Assembly: GCA_030044475.1 (NCBI GenBank)
Contig: JASHVP010000089.1
Span: 1-10,625, forward strand
DNA from: Thermoplasmata archaeon
Lineage (GTDB): Archaea > Thermoplasmatota > Thermoplasmata > Lutacidiplasmatales > UBA184
Reading direction: 5' to 3'
DNA length: 10,625 bases
Part shown: positions 5,878 through 10,625 of the stretch, one piece after another
How the letters are laid out: each line of letters opens with the position of its first letter
Position numbering within the stretch: the stretch's first letter is position 1
The notes under the pieces: generated by a model
Told to the model about the DNA's origin: nothing
The model's database searches: none
Seen by the model: only the letters and a program-made list of their open reading frames with translations
Translations under genes and position numbers: made by a program

Positions 5878-6888
5878 TCACCCGATCGCGTAGAGAACGT
5901 CTCCACTCAGCGAGGTCACGTAGAGCTCCCCGTTGAACGGGTCGTACTCGATGCCGCCCGGGGCGGTCCCGACGGGGAGTTTGATCGACTGGGCGACGGC
6001 GAGACCCTGGATCACCGACACGTTGTTCGCGTAGTCCGCGACGTAGATCGCGAGCTGGCTCTGGTCCCACCCGATGTCCTGGGTTCCGGACGTGCCCGGC
6101 TTCTTGAGGGCGATCGAAGCGTGGCTCCCGCCCCAGCCGTTCAACGCGGTCACGTTGGACCCGGTCCCGGACGTCACGTAGTCGAGCTCGTCGACCGGGT
6201 CGAAGGCGACCGCGATCGGTTCCGTTCCGACGCCGGTGTTCGCGAGGACGGTGAAGTTGGCCGCCCCGAGGACCGTGACGGTGTCACTGCCCGAGTTCGC
6301 GACCAGCAGGGTCGAGGTGTGCGGGTCATACCCGATCGAGATCGGTCCGGATCCCACCGGGACGGTTCCCGTGACGCTCCCGGTCGCGTTGATCAGGGAG
6401 ATCGTGGACCCACAGGAGTTGGGGACGACGATCACACCCCCCGCGGGGTCGAATATCGGCGCTTGGGGGCATCGGAACGTGGACGAGTTGATCGTTTGGA
6501 CGATCGTCGTTCCCGAGATCGCGTACACGCGGTCCAGCGCGTAGTCCGTCACATACACGAGATTGTTCACGGGGTCGAACGCGCCGCCCAACGGTTGCGA
6601 CCGCGACGGGAGCGGGATCGTCGCGAAGACGGTGCACACCGACTTCACGACCGAGATGTTGCCCGCGAACTGGTTCGAGACGTAGAGGTAGTGGTTGACC
6701 GGGTCGTACGCGGGGAACACCGCGTGGAGTCCGACCGCGCAGGTGCGGAGGTCAGCCCCCGCACGAAGGGAGGTGGTCAGCCCCGCCGGACGCTCGATCG
6801 CCGCCCCGGCGCTGACCACCGCGATCCCGAGACCGACGACGATCCCCACCAGCGCCCACCGTTGAACACTCCGTCGCCACCCAAGCAT
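5878..6888 (-). CDS. Secreted seven-bladed YVTN beta-propeller protein
   Basis: The protein has 336 residues from the ATG at 6888. The N-terminus has Arg5-Arg6 and Arg10, then a hydrophobic core (about 11-30) ending Ala-Gly-Ala-Ala, a typical secretion signal; whether it is cleaved or kept as an anchor cannot be told. The rest is seven repeats of the YVTN/YncE type, each opening Tyr/Phe-Asp-Pro and continuing to a 'Tyr-Val-[Thr/Ser/Ala]' strand and a 'V-x-V-[Ile/Leu]' strand. They begin near residues 61, 104, 146 and at four later points, the last being Tyr-Asp-Pro-Phe-Asn. Blade six is degenerate (Trp-Asp-Gln). The protein stops right after blade seven, so the propeller is complete with no C-terminal anchor. 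Cys50, Cys85, Cys140 and Cys159 are the only cysteines and could make two disulfides. Such propellers bind proteins or sugars at surfaces. The neighbouring surface protein on the same strand is a plausible partner. Confidence 0.85.
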   Translation of the reverse strand: MLGWRRSVQRWALVGIVVGLGIAVVSAGAAIERPAGLTTSLRAGADLRTCAVGLHAVFPAYDPVNHYLYVSNQFAGNISVVKSVCTVFATIPLPSRSQPLGGAFDPVNNLVYVTDYALDRVYAISGTTIVQTINSSTFRCPQAPIFDPAGGVIVVPNSCGSTISLINATGSVTGTVPVGSGPISIGYDPHTSTLLVANSGSDTVTVLGAANFTVLANTGVGTEPIAVAFDPVDELDYVTSGTGSNVTALNGWGGSHASIALKKPGTSGTQDIGWDQSQLAIYVADYANNVSVIQGLAVAQSIKLPVGTAPGGIEYDPFNGELYVTSLSGDVLYAIG

Positions 6889-6897
6889 ACCGCCACG

Positions 6898-6904
6898 ACC
6901 CTCC
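6898..6904 (-). promoter_or_regulatory. Probable ribosome binding site of the propeller gene
   Basis: On the minus strand gggaggg lies about ten bases before the ATG at 6888. It implies a leadered transcript and supports the start that gives a complete signal peptide. Confidence 0.45.
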
Positions 6905-6934
6905 CGGAGCGGGTCGGGCCGGCAGACGGGGACT

Positions 6935-6960
6935 GGGTATTTTCAGGTTGTGAAACACCC
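6935..6960. promoter_or_regulatory. Imperfect inverted repeat over the propeller promoter, candidate operator
   Basis: The left arm gggtattttca (6935-6945) and right arm tgaaacaccc (6951-6960) are complementary except for one mismatch and one extra T, separated by five bases (ggttg). On the minus strand the left arm reads tgaaaataccc, an AT-rich element about 50 bases before the propeller ATG, placing a transcription start near 6914. The symmetric site thus overlaps the putative TATA element, where a dimeric repressor or activator could bind. It is the most AT-rich stretch of the 281-base divergent gap. The remaining bases, about 6966-7135, are GC-rich and I see no gene in them. Confidence 0.45.
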
Positions 6961-7137
6961 AAAAACCGCCGAATCGAGAGACTCCGGCATGGGGGCGGAA
7001 TCCCCGGGCAGCGGCCGCCCCGGAAGGCCCCAACCGGGCCGTTTCCCGCGGTGCCGGCGGACCCGGGCCCGCGGGGGCGCGCTCGGACGCTTCGATCCTC
7101 GGGGGGTTCCCTCGCGGGACGGCGGGGATGGCTGGAA

Positions 7138-7146
7138 TCCTTATGC
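7138..7146 (+). promoter_or_regulatory. Box-A-like promoter element of the redox operon
   Basis: The sequence around tccttatgc is centred about 28 bases before the ATG at 7170, the spacing expected between an archaeal TATA element and a leaderless start. There is no purine-rich ribosome binding site before 7170. Confidence 0.45.
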
Positions 7147-7169
7147 GCGACCCTCGTCCATGCCCAACG

Positions 7170-7655
7170 ATGCCGCGAACCCCCGAAGTCAAGCCGTCCA
7201 TCCTCCGGCCGGGCGGGAAGGCGCCCGAGTTCACCCTGCACACCACACCCGACCAGACCGTCTCCCTCAAGGACTTCCGGGGGCGGCCCGTCGTGCTCGC
7301 CTTCTACCCGGCCGACTGGAGTCCGGTCTGCGCCGACCAGATGGGCCTCTACGCGCAGGTCATGCCGGAGTTCAAGAAGTTCGAGGCCGAGGTGCTCGGG
7401 ATCTCGGTCGACGGGATCTGGTCTCATCTCGCCTTCTCGAAGGACCGCCGGCTCAACTTCCCGCTGCTCGCCGACTTTGAGCCGAAGGGGGCCGTCTCGC
7501 GGGCCTATGGGGTGTACGAGTCGCGCACGGGAGAGTCGGCCCGAGCGCTGTTCGTGATCGACCCGAAGGGGACCATCCGTTGGAGCTTCCTCTCGCCGGA
7601 TGGGGTCAATCCGGGGGCGGACGGGATCCTCTCGGCGCTCGAGAAGCTGGAGTGA
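7170..7655 (+). CDS. One-cysteine AhpE-like peroxiredoxin (AhpC/TSA superfamily)
   Basis: The protein has 161 residues from the ATG at 7170. Earlier in-frame ATGs (7128, 7143) would put the promoter inside the gene and add Arg/Pro-rich residues, so they were not used. It reduces hydrogen peroxide, organic peroxides or peroxynitrite in the cytosol. The active site is Pro47-Ala-Asp-Trp-Ser51-Pro-Val-Cys54: Cys54 is the peroxidatic cysteine, Ser51 takes the usual Thr/Ser place, and Arg125 (Ser-Ala-Arg-Ala-Leu-Phe-Val-Ile-Asp) is the conserved arginine. Cys54 is the only cysteine, so an outside thiol must resolve the sulfenic acid. The Pro-Leu-Leu-Ala-Asp-Phe then Gly-Ala-Val-Ser-Arg-Ala-Tyr-Gly-Val segment resembles AhpE more than BCP/PrxQ. 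The next gene starts six bases after the stop and encodes a CPYC thioredoxin-fold protein, a natural reductant. The family call is firm; the AhpE subfamily is likely. Confidence 0.9.
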   Translation: MPRTPEVKPSILRPGGKAPEFTLHTTPDQTVSLKDFRGRPVVLAFYPADWSPVCADQMGLYAQVMPEFKKFEAEVLGISVDGIWSHLAFSKDRRLNFPLLADFEPKGAVSRAYGVYESRTGESARALFVIDPKGTIRWSFLSPDGVNPGADGILSALEKLE

Positions 7656-7661
7656 GGGCCC

Positions 7662-8216
7662 GTGGCCAAGACCTACCTCCCGCCGAAGCTCACCCTGCCC
7701 GTCGGGGAGCGGGACCACGCGGAGGGCGCGCCGAAGGCCCCCGTCGTCCTCGTCGAGTACGGGGACTATCAGTGCCCGTACTGCGGGGCCGCGTACCCGG
7801 TGGTGAAGCGGGTCCAGAAGGAGCTCGGGAGCGAGTTGCGGTTCGTGTTCCGCAACTTCCCCATCACGAACGCGCATCCGTTCGCCGAGTGGGCCGCGGA
7901 GACGGCCGAGGCCGCCGCCGCCCAGGGGGAATTCTGGCCGATGCACGACTTCCTGTTCGAGAACCAGCGGTTGCTGGGGGACGACGCTCCGTTCGCGAGG
8001 GCGGAGGCGAAGCTCGGGCTGGACGTCGCGCGGGTCGAGCGCGAGGTCGCCCAGAAGGCGTACCTTCCCCGGATCGAGGAGGACTTCCTGAGCGGCGTTC
8101 GGAGCGGCGTCAACGGCACGCCGACGTTCTTCATCGACGGAGTCCGGTACGACGGGCCGGCGGAGTTCGAAGCGCTCGTCGCCGAACTGCGCCGCCGACC
8201 CGGTCGATCTCGCTAG
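7662..8216 (+). CDS. Cytosolic DsbA-like thioredoxin-fold oxidoreductase (CPYC)
   Basis: The protein has 184 residues from a GTG at 7662, six bases after the peroxiredoxin stop, with tgaggg just before it as a possible ribosome binding site overlapping that stop. The layout is that of DsbA-type thioredoxins: a first strand (Val28-Val-Leu-Val-Glu-Tyr), the redox motif Cys38-Pro-Tyr-Cys41, an inserted helical domain (about 70-140, with Phe-Trp-Pro-Met-His-Asp, a common DsbA-family segment), and the cis-proline loop Gly152-Thr-Pro154-Thr before the last strands. Cys38 and Cys41 are the only cysteines. There is no signal peptide or membrane segment, so it should act in the cytosol, probably as a reductase or thiol exchanger rather than as a secreted oxidase. 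Tight coupling to a peroxiredoxin without a resolving cysteine suggests it regenerates that enzyme. The CPYC motif is also the glutaredoxin motif. The fold call is firm; the partner is inferred. Confidence 0.88.
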   Translation: MAKTYLPPKLTLPVGERDHAEGAPKAPVVLVEYGDYQCPYCGAAYPVVKRVQKELGSELRFVFRNFPITNAHPFAEWAAETAEAAAAQGEFWPMHDFLFENQRLLGDDAPFARAEAKLGLDVARVEREVAQKAYLPRIEEDFLSGVRSGVNGTPTFFIDGVRYDGPAEFEALVAELRRRPGRSR

Positions 8217-8220
8217 CGCC

Positions 8221-8250
8221 CCGACGGCGTCCCTCCCCTCCGGGGGTCGG
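8221..8250 (+). terminator. GC-rich hairpin after the redox operon, possible transcription end
   Basis: The sequence ccgac (8221-8225) pairs with gtcgg (8246-8250), and an inner cccc/gggg pair can extend the structure, beginning a few bases after the stop at 8216. It lacks a T-run, so a terminator role is uncertain. Nothing else gene-like is visible between here and the cyclase promoter at about 8339. Confidence 0.25.
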
Positions 8251-8337
8251 ACGGTCGCGCCTCGGAGCGCGGCGCCGGACGGGGGGGCGCCCTCGAGACG
8301 CTCCCGCGGAGGAGCCGTCCCATCGAGTCACCGGCAG

Positions 8338-8346
8338 GCCTTAACT
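8338..8346 (+). promoter_or_regulatory. Box-A-like promoter element of the cyclase gene
   Basis: The patch gccttaact is centred about 27 bases before the GTG at 8369, with no ribosome binding site in between. This matches the leaderless layout of the genes at 7170 and 10480 and favours the GTG as the true start. Confidence 0.45.
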
Positions 8347-8368
8347 CGGTTCTGGGAATTCTGACGGC

Positions 8369-10354
8369 GTGCCCGGCACCCGTCGCCTTGCCGCCATCGT
8401 GTTCACCGACATCGTCGGGTACTCGGCCATGGCCCAGGAGGACGAGGCGCAGGCCCTGGAGGCGCTGGCCACGCACAATCGCCTGCTCCGCCCGATCTTC
8501 GCGACCCACCGAGGTCGGGAGATCAAGACGATGGGCGACGCGTTCCTCCTCGAGTTCGGCAGCGCGCTCGAGGCGGTCGAGTGCGCGATGGAGATGCAAC
8601 GGCAGCTCCGCACTTCCCAGCTCGCCGGCCCCGGAGACCGGCCGGTCCAGATCCGGATCGGCATCCACGTCGGGGACGTGGTCGAGGAGAACGGCGACCT
8701 GCTGGGCGACGCGGTGAACATCGCCTCGCGCATCCAGACGCTCGCGACCCCGGGGGGGATCTGCCTGTCCCGACAGGTCTTCGACCAGGTGCAGAACAAG
8801 CTCCCGGTCGTCTTCGTGAAGATGCCGTCGGTCTCGCTGAAGAACATCGAGCCCCCGACCGACATCTATCGGATCCAGGGGGACGCCCGCCCGCGGCGGC
8901 CGGCGTCCCTCCGCCCCGATGCCTCGGACGAGCGGCATCTGGCGGTCCTCCCGCTCGCCAACGTGAGCCACGAGGTCGGGGACGAGTACTTCGCCGATGG
9001 GCTCACGGACGAGCTGATCTCCGTGCTCTCGCAGGTCCGGGGCCTCAGCGTCATCGCCCGCAGCTCCGTGATGCAGTACAAGCACGCCCCCAAGCCGGTC
9101 GCGGAGGTGGGCGCCGAGCTCGGCGTCGACGTCGTGCTCGAAGGCAGCGTCCGGCTCTCGGGGAATCGCGTCCGGGTGACCCTCCAACTCGTGGACGCGG
9201 AGACCCAGCGCCACCTCTGGGCGGGCAGCGTGAGCCGCGACCTCGACGACGTCTTCGAGGTGCAGTCGTACGTCGCCTCCCGGGCGGCCCGCGCCCTGCG
9301 CCTGACCCTCGGCCGGACGCGCCGCTCGACCCCGCCCCCGCCTCCGAAGCCGAACCCGCGGTTCGGGAAGGTGACGGTCGGCGACGCGTACGACGCCTAT
9401 CTCCGGGGGCTCTCGGCGGCGAACCGGATGTCGGACGAGGGCCCGGCGGAGGCGTTCCGCTGGTTCGAGCGCGCGACCCGGCTGGACCCGGGCCTCGCCG
9501 ACGCGTACGCGGCCTGGGCCGACCTGTACACGATCGCCGCGGGCGACCACTTCTCGATGCAGGAGGCGATGCCGCGAGCGAAGGAGCTCGCGGCCCGCAG
9601 CCTCGCCCTCGACCCGGACTCGTCCGACGCCCACGCCGCCCTGGCGAACATCGCGATGCAGTTCGACAACGACTGGGGGCTGGCCGAGGCCGAGTTCGTC
9701 CGCGCGATCGAGCTCAATCCGAGCAACGTCTCCGCCTATCGATTCTACGCGACGCTCCTGCGGGCCCTCGACCGGTTGGACGAGTCGATGGACGCCTACC
9801 GCCACGCCATCCGCCTCGACCCGGCGGGCCACGATCGGATCGCCCTCGCGTGGGCCGAACTCGAGGCCGGCCAGGTCGCGACGGCGCTCGAGAGCGTGGA
9901 GCAGATGCCGACGGAGGGACACCACGCCCGGCACCACCACCAGATCCTGGGGGTGTTCTACCTGGCCGCCGGACGTCGGAAGGAGGCTCTCCAGGCCTTC
10001 TCGGCCTCGCCCGAGCCGAGCACCGACGACGAGCGGTGGAATCGGGCGCTGACGGGCGCGCTCCTGGGTCGCCCGAAGCTGGCCCGCGATGTGTTGCAGG
10101 AGTACGAGCGGGGGGAGAGCAAGTCGTACACCTCCCGCGCCCACTCCGCCTTGATGTACGCCGCGGTCGGGGACCCGGGGCGAGCGCTCGACCTCCTCGA
10201 GCAGGATACGCGATCCGGGGACCGGGTCCTCTGGCTGTACTATCGCCACCTGGCGTTCGACCCGATTCGCGGCGACCCGCGGTTCCTCGCCCTGCTGCGC
10301 GAGATGGGGCTCCCGGTCCGCCCGCTCCGGGGCGGGAAACCCCCCAACGGGTAG
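8369..10354 (+). CDS. Class III adenylate cyclase fused to a TolB-like domain and TPR repeats
   Basis: The protein has 661 residues from a GTG at 8369. Residues 5-165 are a class III cyclase domain, which makes cAMP from ATP. All key positions are present: metal-binding Asp14 (Phe-Thr-Asp-Ile-Val-Gly-Tyr) and Asp57 (Lys-Thr-Met-Gly-Asp), adenine-selecting Lys53 and Asp110, and transition-state Asn117 and Arg121 (Gly-Asp-Ala-Val-Asn-Ile-Ala-Ser-Arg). Residues about 190-311 match the TolB/FlgO-like module seen in bacterial cyclases: Ala-Val-Leu-Pro-Leu, Tyr-Phe-Ala-Asp-Gly-Leu-Thr-Asp-Glu, Val-Leu-Glu-Gly-Ser-Val-Arg. A proline-run linker (about 320-330) leads to TPR-like helices (337-661) with repeated Asp-Pro and Ala-x-x-x-[Tyr/Leu]-Ala signatures and a His cluster near 518-525. 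There is no membrane segment, so it is a cytosolic enzyme, probably tuned by protein contacts through the TPRs. The architecture is common in bacteria and rare in archaea. Adenylate specificity is predicted from Lys/Asp; activity is unproven. Confidence 0.9.
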   Translation: MPGTRRLAAIVFTDIVGYSAMAQEDEAQALEALATHNRLLRPIFATHRGREIKTMGDAFLLEFGSALEAVECAMEMQRQLRTSQLAGPGDRPVQIRIGIHVGDVVEENGDLLGDAVNIASRIQTLATPGGICLSRQVFDQVQNKLPVVFVKMPSVSLKNIEPPTDIYRIQGDARPRRPASLRPDASDERHLAVLPLANVSHEVGDEYFADGLTDELISVLSQVRGLSVIARSSVMQYKHAPKPVAEVGAELGVDVVLEGSVRLSGNRVRVTLQLVDAETQRHLWAGSVSRDLDDVFEVQSYVASRAARALRLTLGRTRRSTPPPPPKPNPRFGKVTVGDAYDAYLRGLSAANRMSDEGPAEAFRWFERATRLDPGLADAYAAWADLYTIAAGDHFSMQEAMPRAKELAARSLALDPDSSDAHAALANIAMQFDNDWGLAEAEFVRAIELNPSNVSAYRFYATLLRALDRLDESMDAYRHAIRLDPAGHDRIALAWAELEAGQVATALESVEQMPTEGHHARHHHQILGVFYLAAGRRKEALQAFSASPEPSTDDERWNRALTGALLGRPKLARDVLQEYERGESKSYTSRAHSALMYAAVGDPGRALDLLEQDTRSGDRVLWLYYRHLAFDPIRGDPRFLALLREMGLPVRPLRGGKPPNG

Positions 10355-10415
10355 AGGACCCGACGGCGACCGGAGTTCGGGCGGGGGGGGCCCGTCCTCC
10401 GCCGGTTTCGGACGC

Positions 10416-10430
10416 GGGGGAGCCTTCCCC
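10416..10430. terminator. Short hairpin between the cyclase and the next gene
   Basis: The bases gggga (10417-10421) and tcccc (10426-10430) form a perfect five-base-pair stem with a gcct loop, about 60 bases after the cyclase stop. There is no T-run. It could mark a transcription end, or be chance in GC-rich DNA. Confidence 0.2.
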
Positions 10431-10449
10431 ATCGAGGGCGCGTTGCCGG

Positions 10450-10459
10450 GGATAAATAG
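10450..10459 (+). promoter_or_regulatory. TATA element of the last gene
   Basis: The sequence ggataaatag is the clearest box-A-like element in the window. It is centred 25 bases before the ATG at 10480, with no ribosome binding site between them, so the transcript should be leaderless. Confidence 0.6.
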
Positions 10460-10479
10460 CCCTTCCGGATTCGTGGGGC

Positions 10480-10625
10480 ATGCCTCGAACCCGCACTCCG
10501 AGCCGAGAGAGCCAATTCGCCAAGGCGGTCCTCACGCAGAACCTTCAGGTCCGCCCGGGCGAGAACGTGATCATCGAGGGGTGGAGCCGGATGCTCCCCT
10601 GGGCCGCCGCGCTCGCGCGCGAGAC
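10480..10625 (+). CDS. Start of a probable M29-family aminopeptidase, cut by the window edge
   Basis: The frame is open from the ATG at 10480 to the window end, giving 48 residues. After a basic N-terminus (Met-Pro-Arg-Thr-Arg-Thr) the sequence runs Phe-Ala-Lys-Ala-Val-Leu, Leu-Gln-Val-Arg-Pro-Gly-Glu-Asn-Val-Ile-Ile-Glu-Gly and a helix Trp-Ala-Ala-Ala-Leu-Ala-Arg-Glu. A short helix, then 'L-x-V-x-P-G-E-x-V-x-I-x-G', then a helix leading toward the substrate domain is the N-terminal pattern of aminopeptidase T-like (M29) metallopeptidases, which remove N-terminal residues from peptides in the cytosol. The metal ligands lie beyond the window, so this rests on the N-terminal pattern alone. The ATG is supported by the TATA element 25 bases upstream. 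Confidence 0.5.
   Translation, partial: MPRTRTPSRESQFAKAVLTQNLQVRPGENVIIEGWSRMLPWAAALARE

Noticed and set aside
4040..5893. A 617-codon open frame on the plus strand opposite the surface protein
   Set aside because: Its product is Arg/Gly/Val/Asp-rich with no domain or start signal, and it lies opposite the clearly coding N-terminal domain and first repeats.
5705..6070. N-terminal extension of the surface protein to ATG 5872 or an earlier start at 6070
   Set aside because: The added residues are Arg/Pro-rich without structure, the extension would overlap the propeller gene (for 6070) and it would run through the putative TATA element at 5739-5749.
7081..7110. A cttcgatcctcgg stretch resembling a tRNA T-arm
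   Set aside because: The stem does not pair properly and no D-arm, anticodon arm or acceptor stem could be found around it.
7128..7169. Earlier in-frame ATGs (7128, 7143) for the peroxiredoxin
   Set aside because: They precede or overlap the box-A-like element at 7138-7146, and the added residues are not like any peroxiredoxin N-terminus.
6950..7480. A plus-strand frame through the gap before the peroxiredoxin
   Set aside because: The product is Arg/Gly/Pro-rich with no motif and runs into the well-supported peroxiredoxin in another frame.
8131..8331. Small minus-strand frame across the gap after the redox operon
   Set aside because: It overlaps the end of the DsbA-like gene, is Arg-rich and low in complexity, and has no promoter or ribosome binding site.
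8213..10432. A 739-codon open frame on the minus strand opposite the cyclase
   Set aside because: It is antisense to a gene with a full set of catalytic motifs and is made of Arg/Gly/Pro/Val-rich sequence without recognisable domains. Long antisense frames are expected in DNA this rich in G+C.

Overview
The window is very G+C-rich and looks archaeal, most likely from an uncultured, high-GC Thermoplasmata-type lineage (phylum Thermoplasmatota). Three points support this. Several genes have an AT-rich box-A-like element about 25-28 bases before the start codon and no ribosome binding site, which is the leaderless archaeal layout. A very large surface protein carries the 'F-x-E-[ST]-G-L-P-x-G-x-x-W' repeats and dense N-glycosylation sequons that I associate with Thermoplasmata surface proteins. 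A YVTN-type beta-propeller gene lies beside it. The lineage is inferred from family knowledge; there is no rRNA or marker gene in the window.

Layout, left to right. Bases 1-437 (+) are the 3' part of a Pol-beta-type nucleotidyltransferase, possibly an AbiEii/DUF6036-like toxin-type protein. Bases 513-1007 (-) encode a cysteine-free HxlR-family winged-helix regulator. It is divergent from 1083-1532 (+), a small SRPBCC/START-like protein, across a 75-base gap with one AT-rich core usable in both directions. Bases 1533-1810 form a GC-rich convergent gap. Bases 1811-5704 (-) encode a 1297-residue double-anchored surface protein with ten tandem repeats. Upstream of it on the same strand, 5878-6888 (-) encodes a secreted seven-bladed YVTN propeller. 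An imperfect inverted repeat (6935-6960) covers the propeller's putative promoter. Bases 7170-7655 and 7662-8216 (+) form a tight two-gene redox operon: a one-cysteine AhpE-like peroxiredoxin followed by a cytosolic DsbA-like CPYC thioredoxin-fold protein. Bases 8369-10354 (+) encode a class III adenylate cyclase fused to a TolB-like domain and TPR repeats, with all canonical catalytic residues present. Bases 10480-10625 (+) begin a gene whose N-terminus resembles M29 aminopeptidases.

How the genes may work together. The propeller and the ten-repeat protein probably form a cell-surface module. The peroxiredoxin has no resolving cysteine, and the adjacent CPYC protein is a natural candidate to reduce it. 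The cyclase architecture is common in bacteria and unexpected in an archaeon, so bacterial acquisition of a cAMP-producing sensor is the most notable possibility here. I saw no CRISPR array, tRNA, rRNA, insertion sequence or prophage signature.
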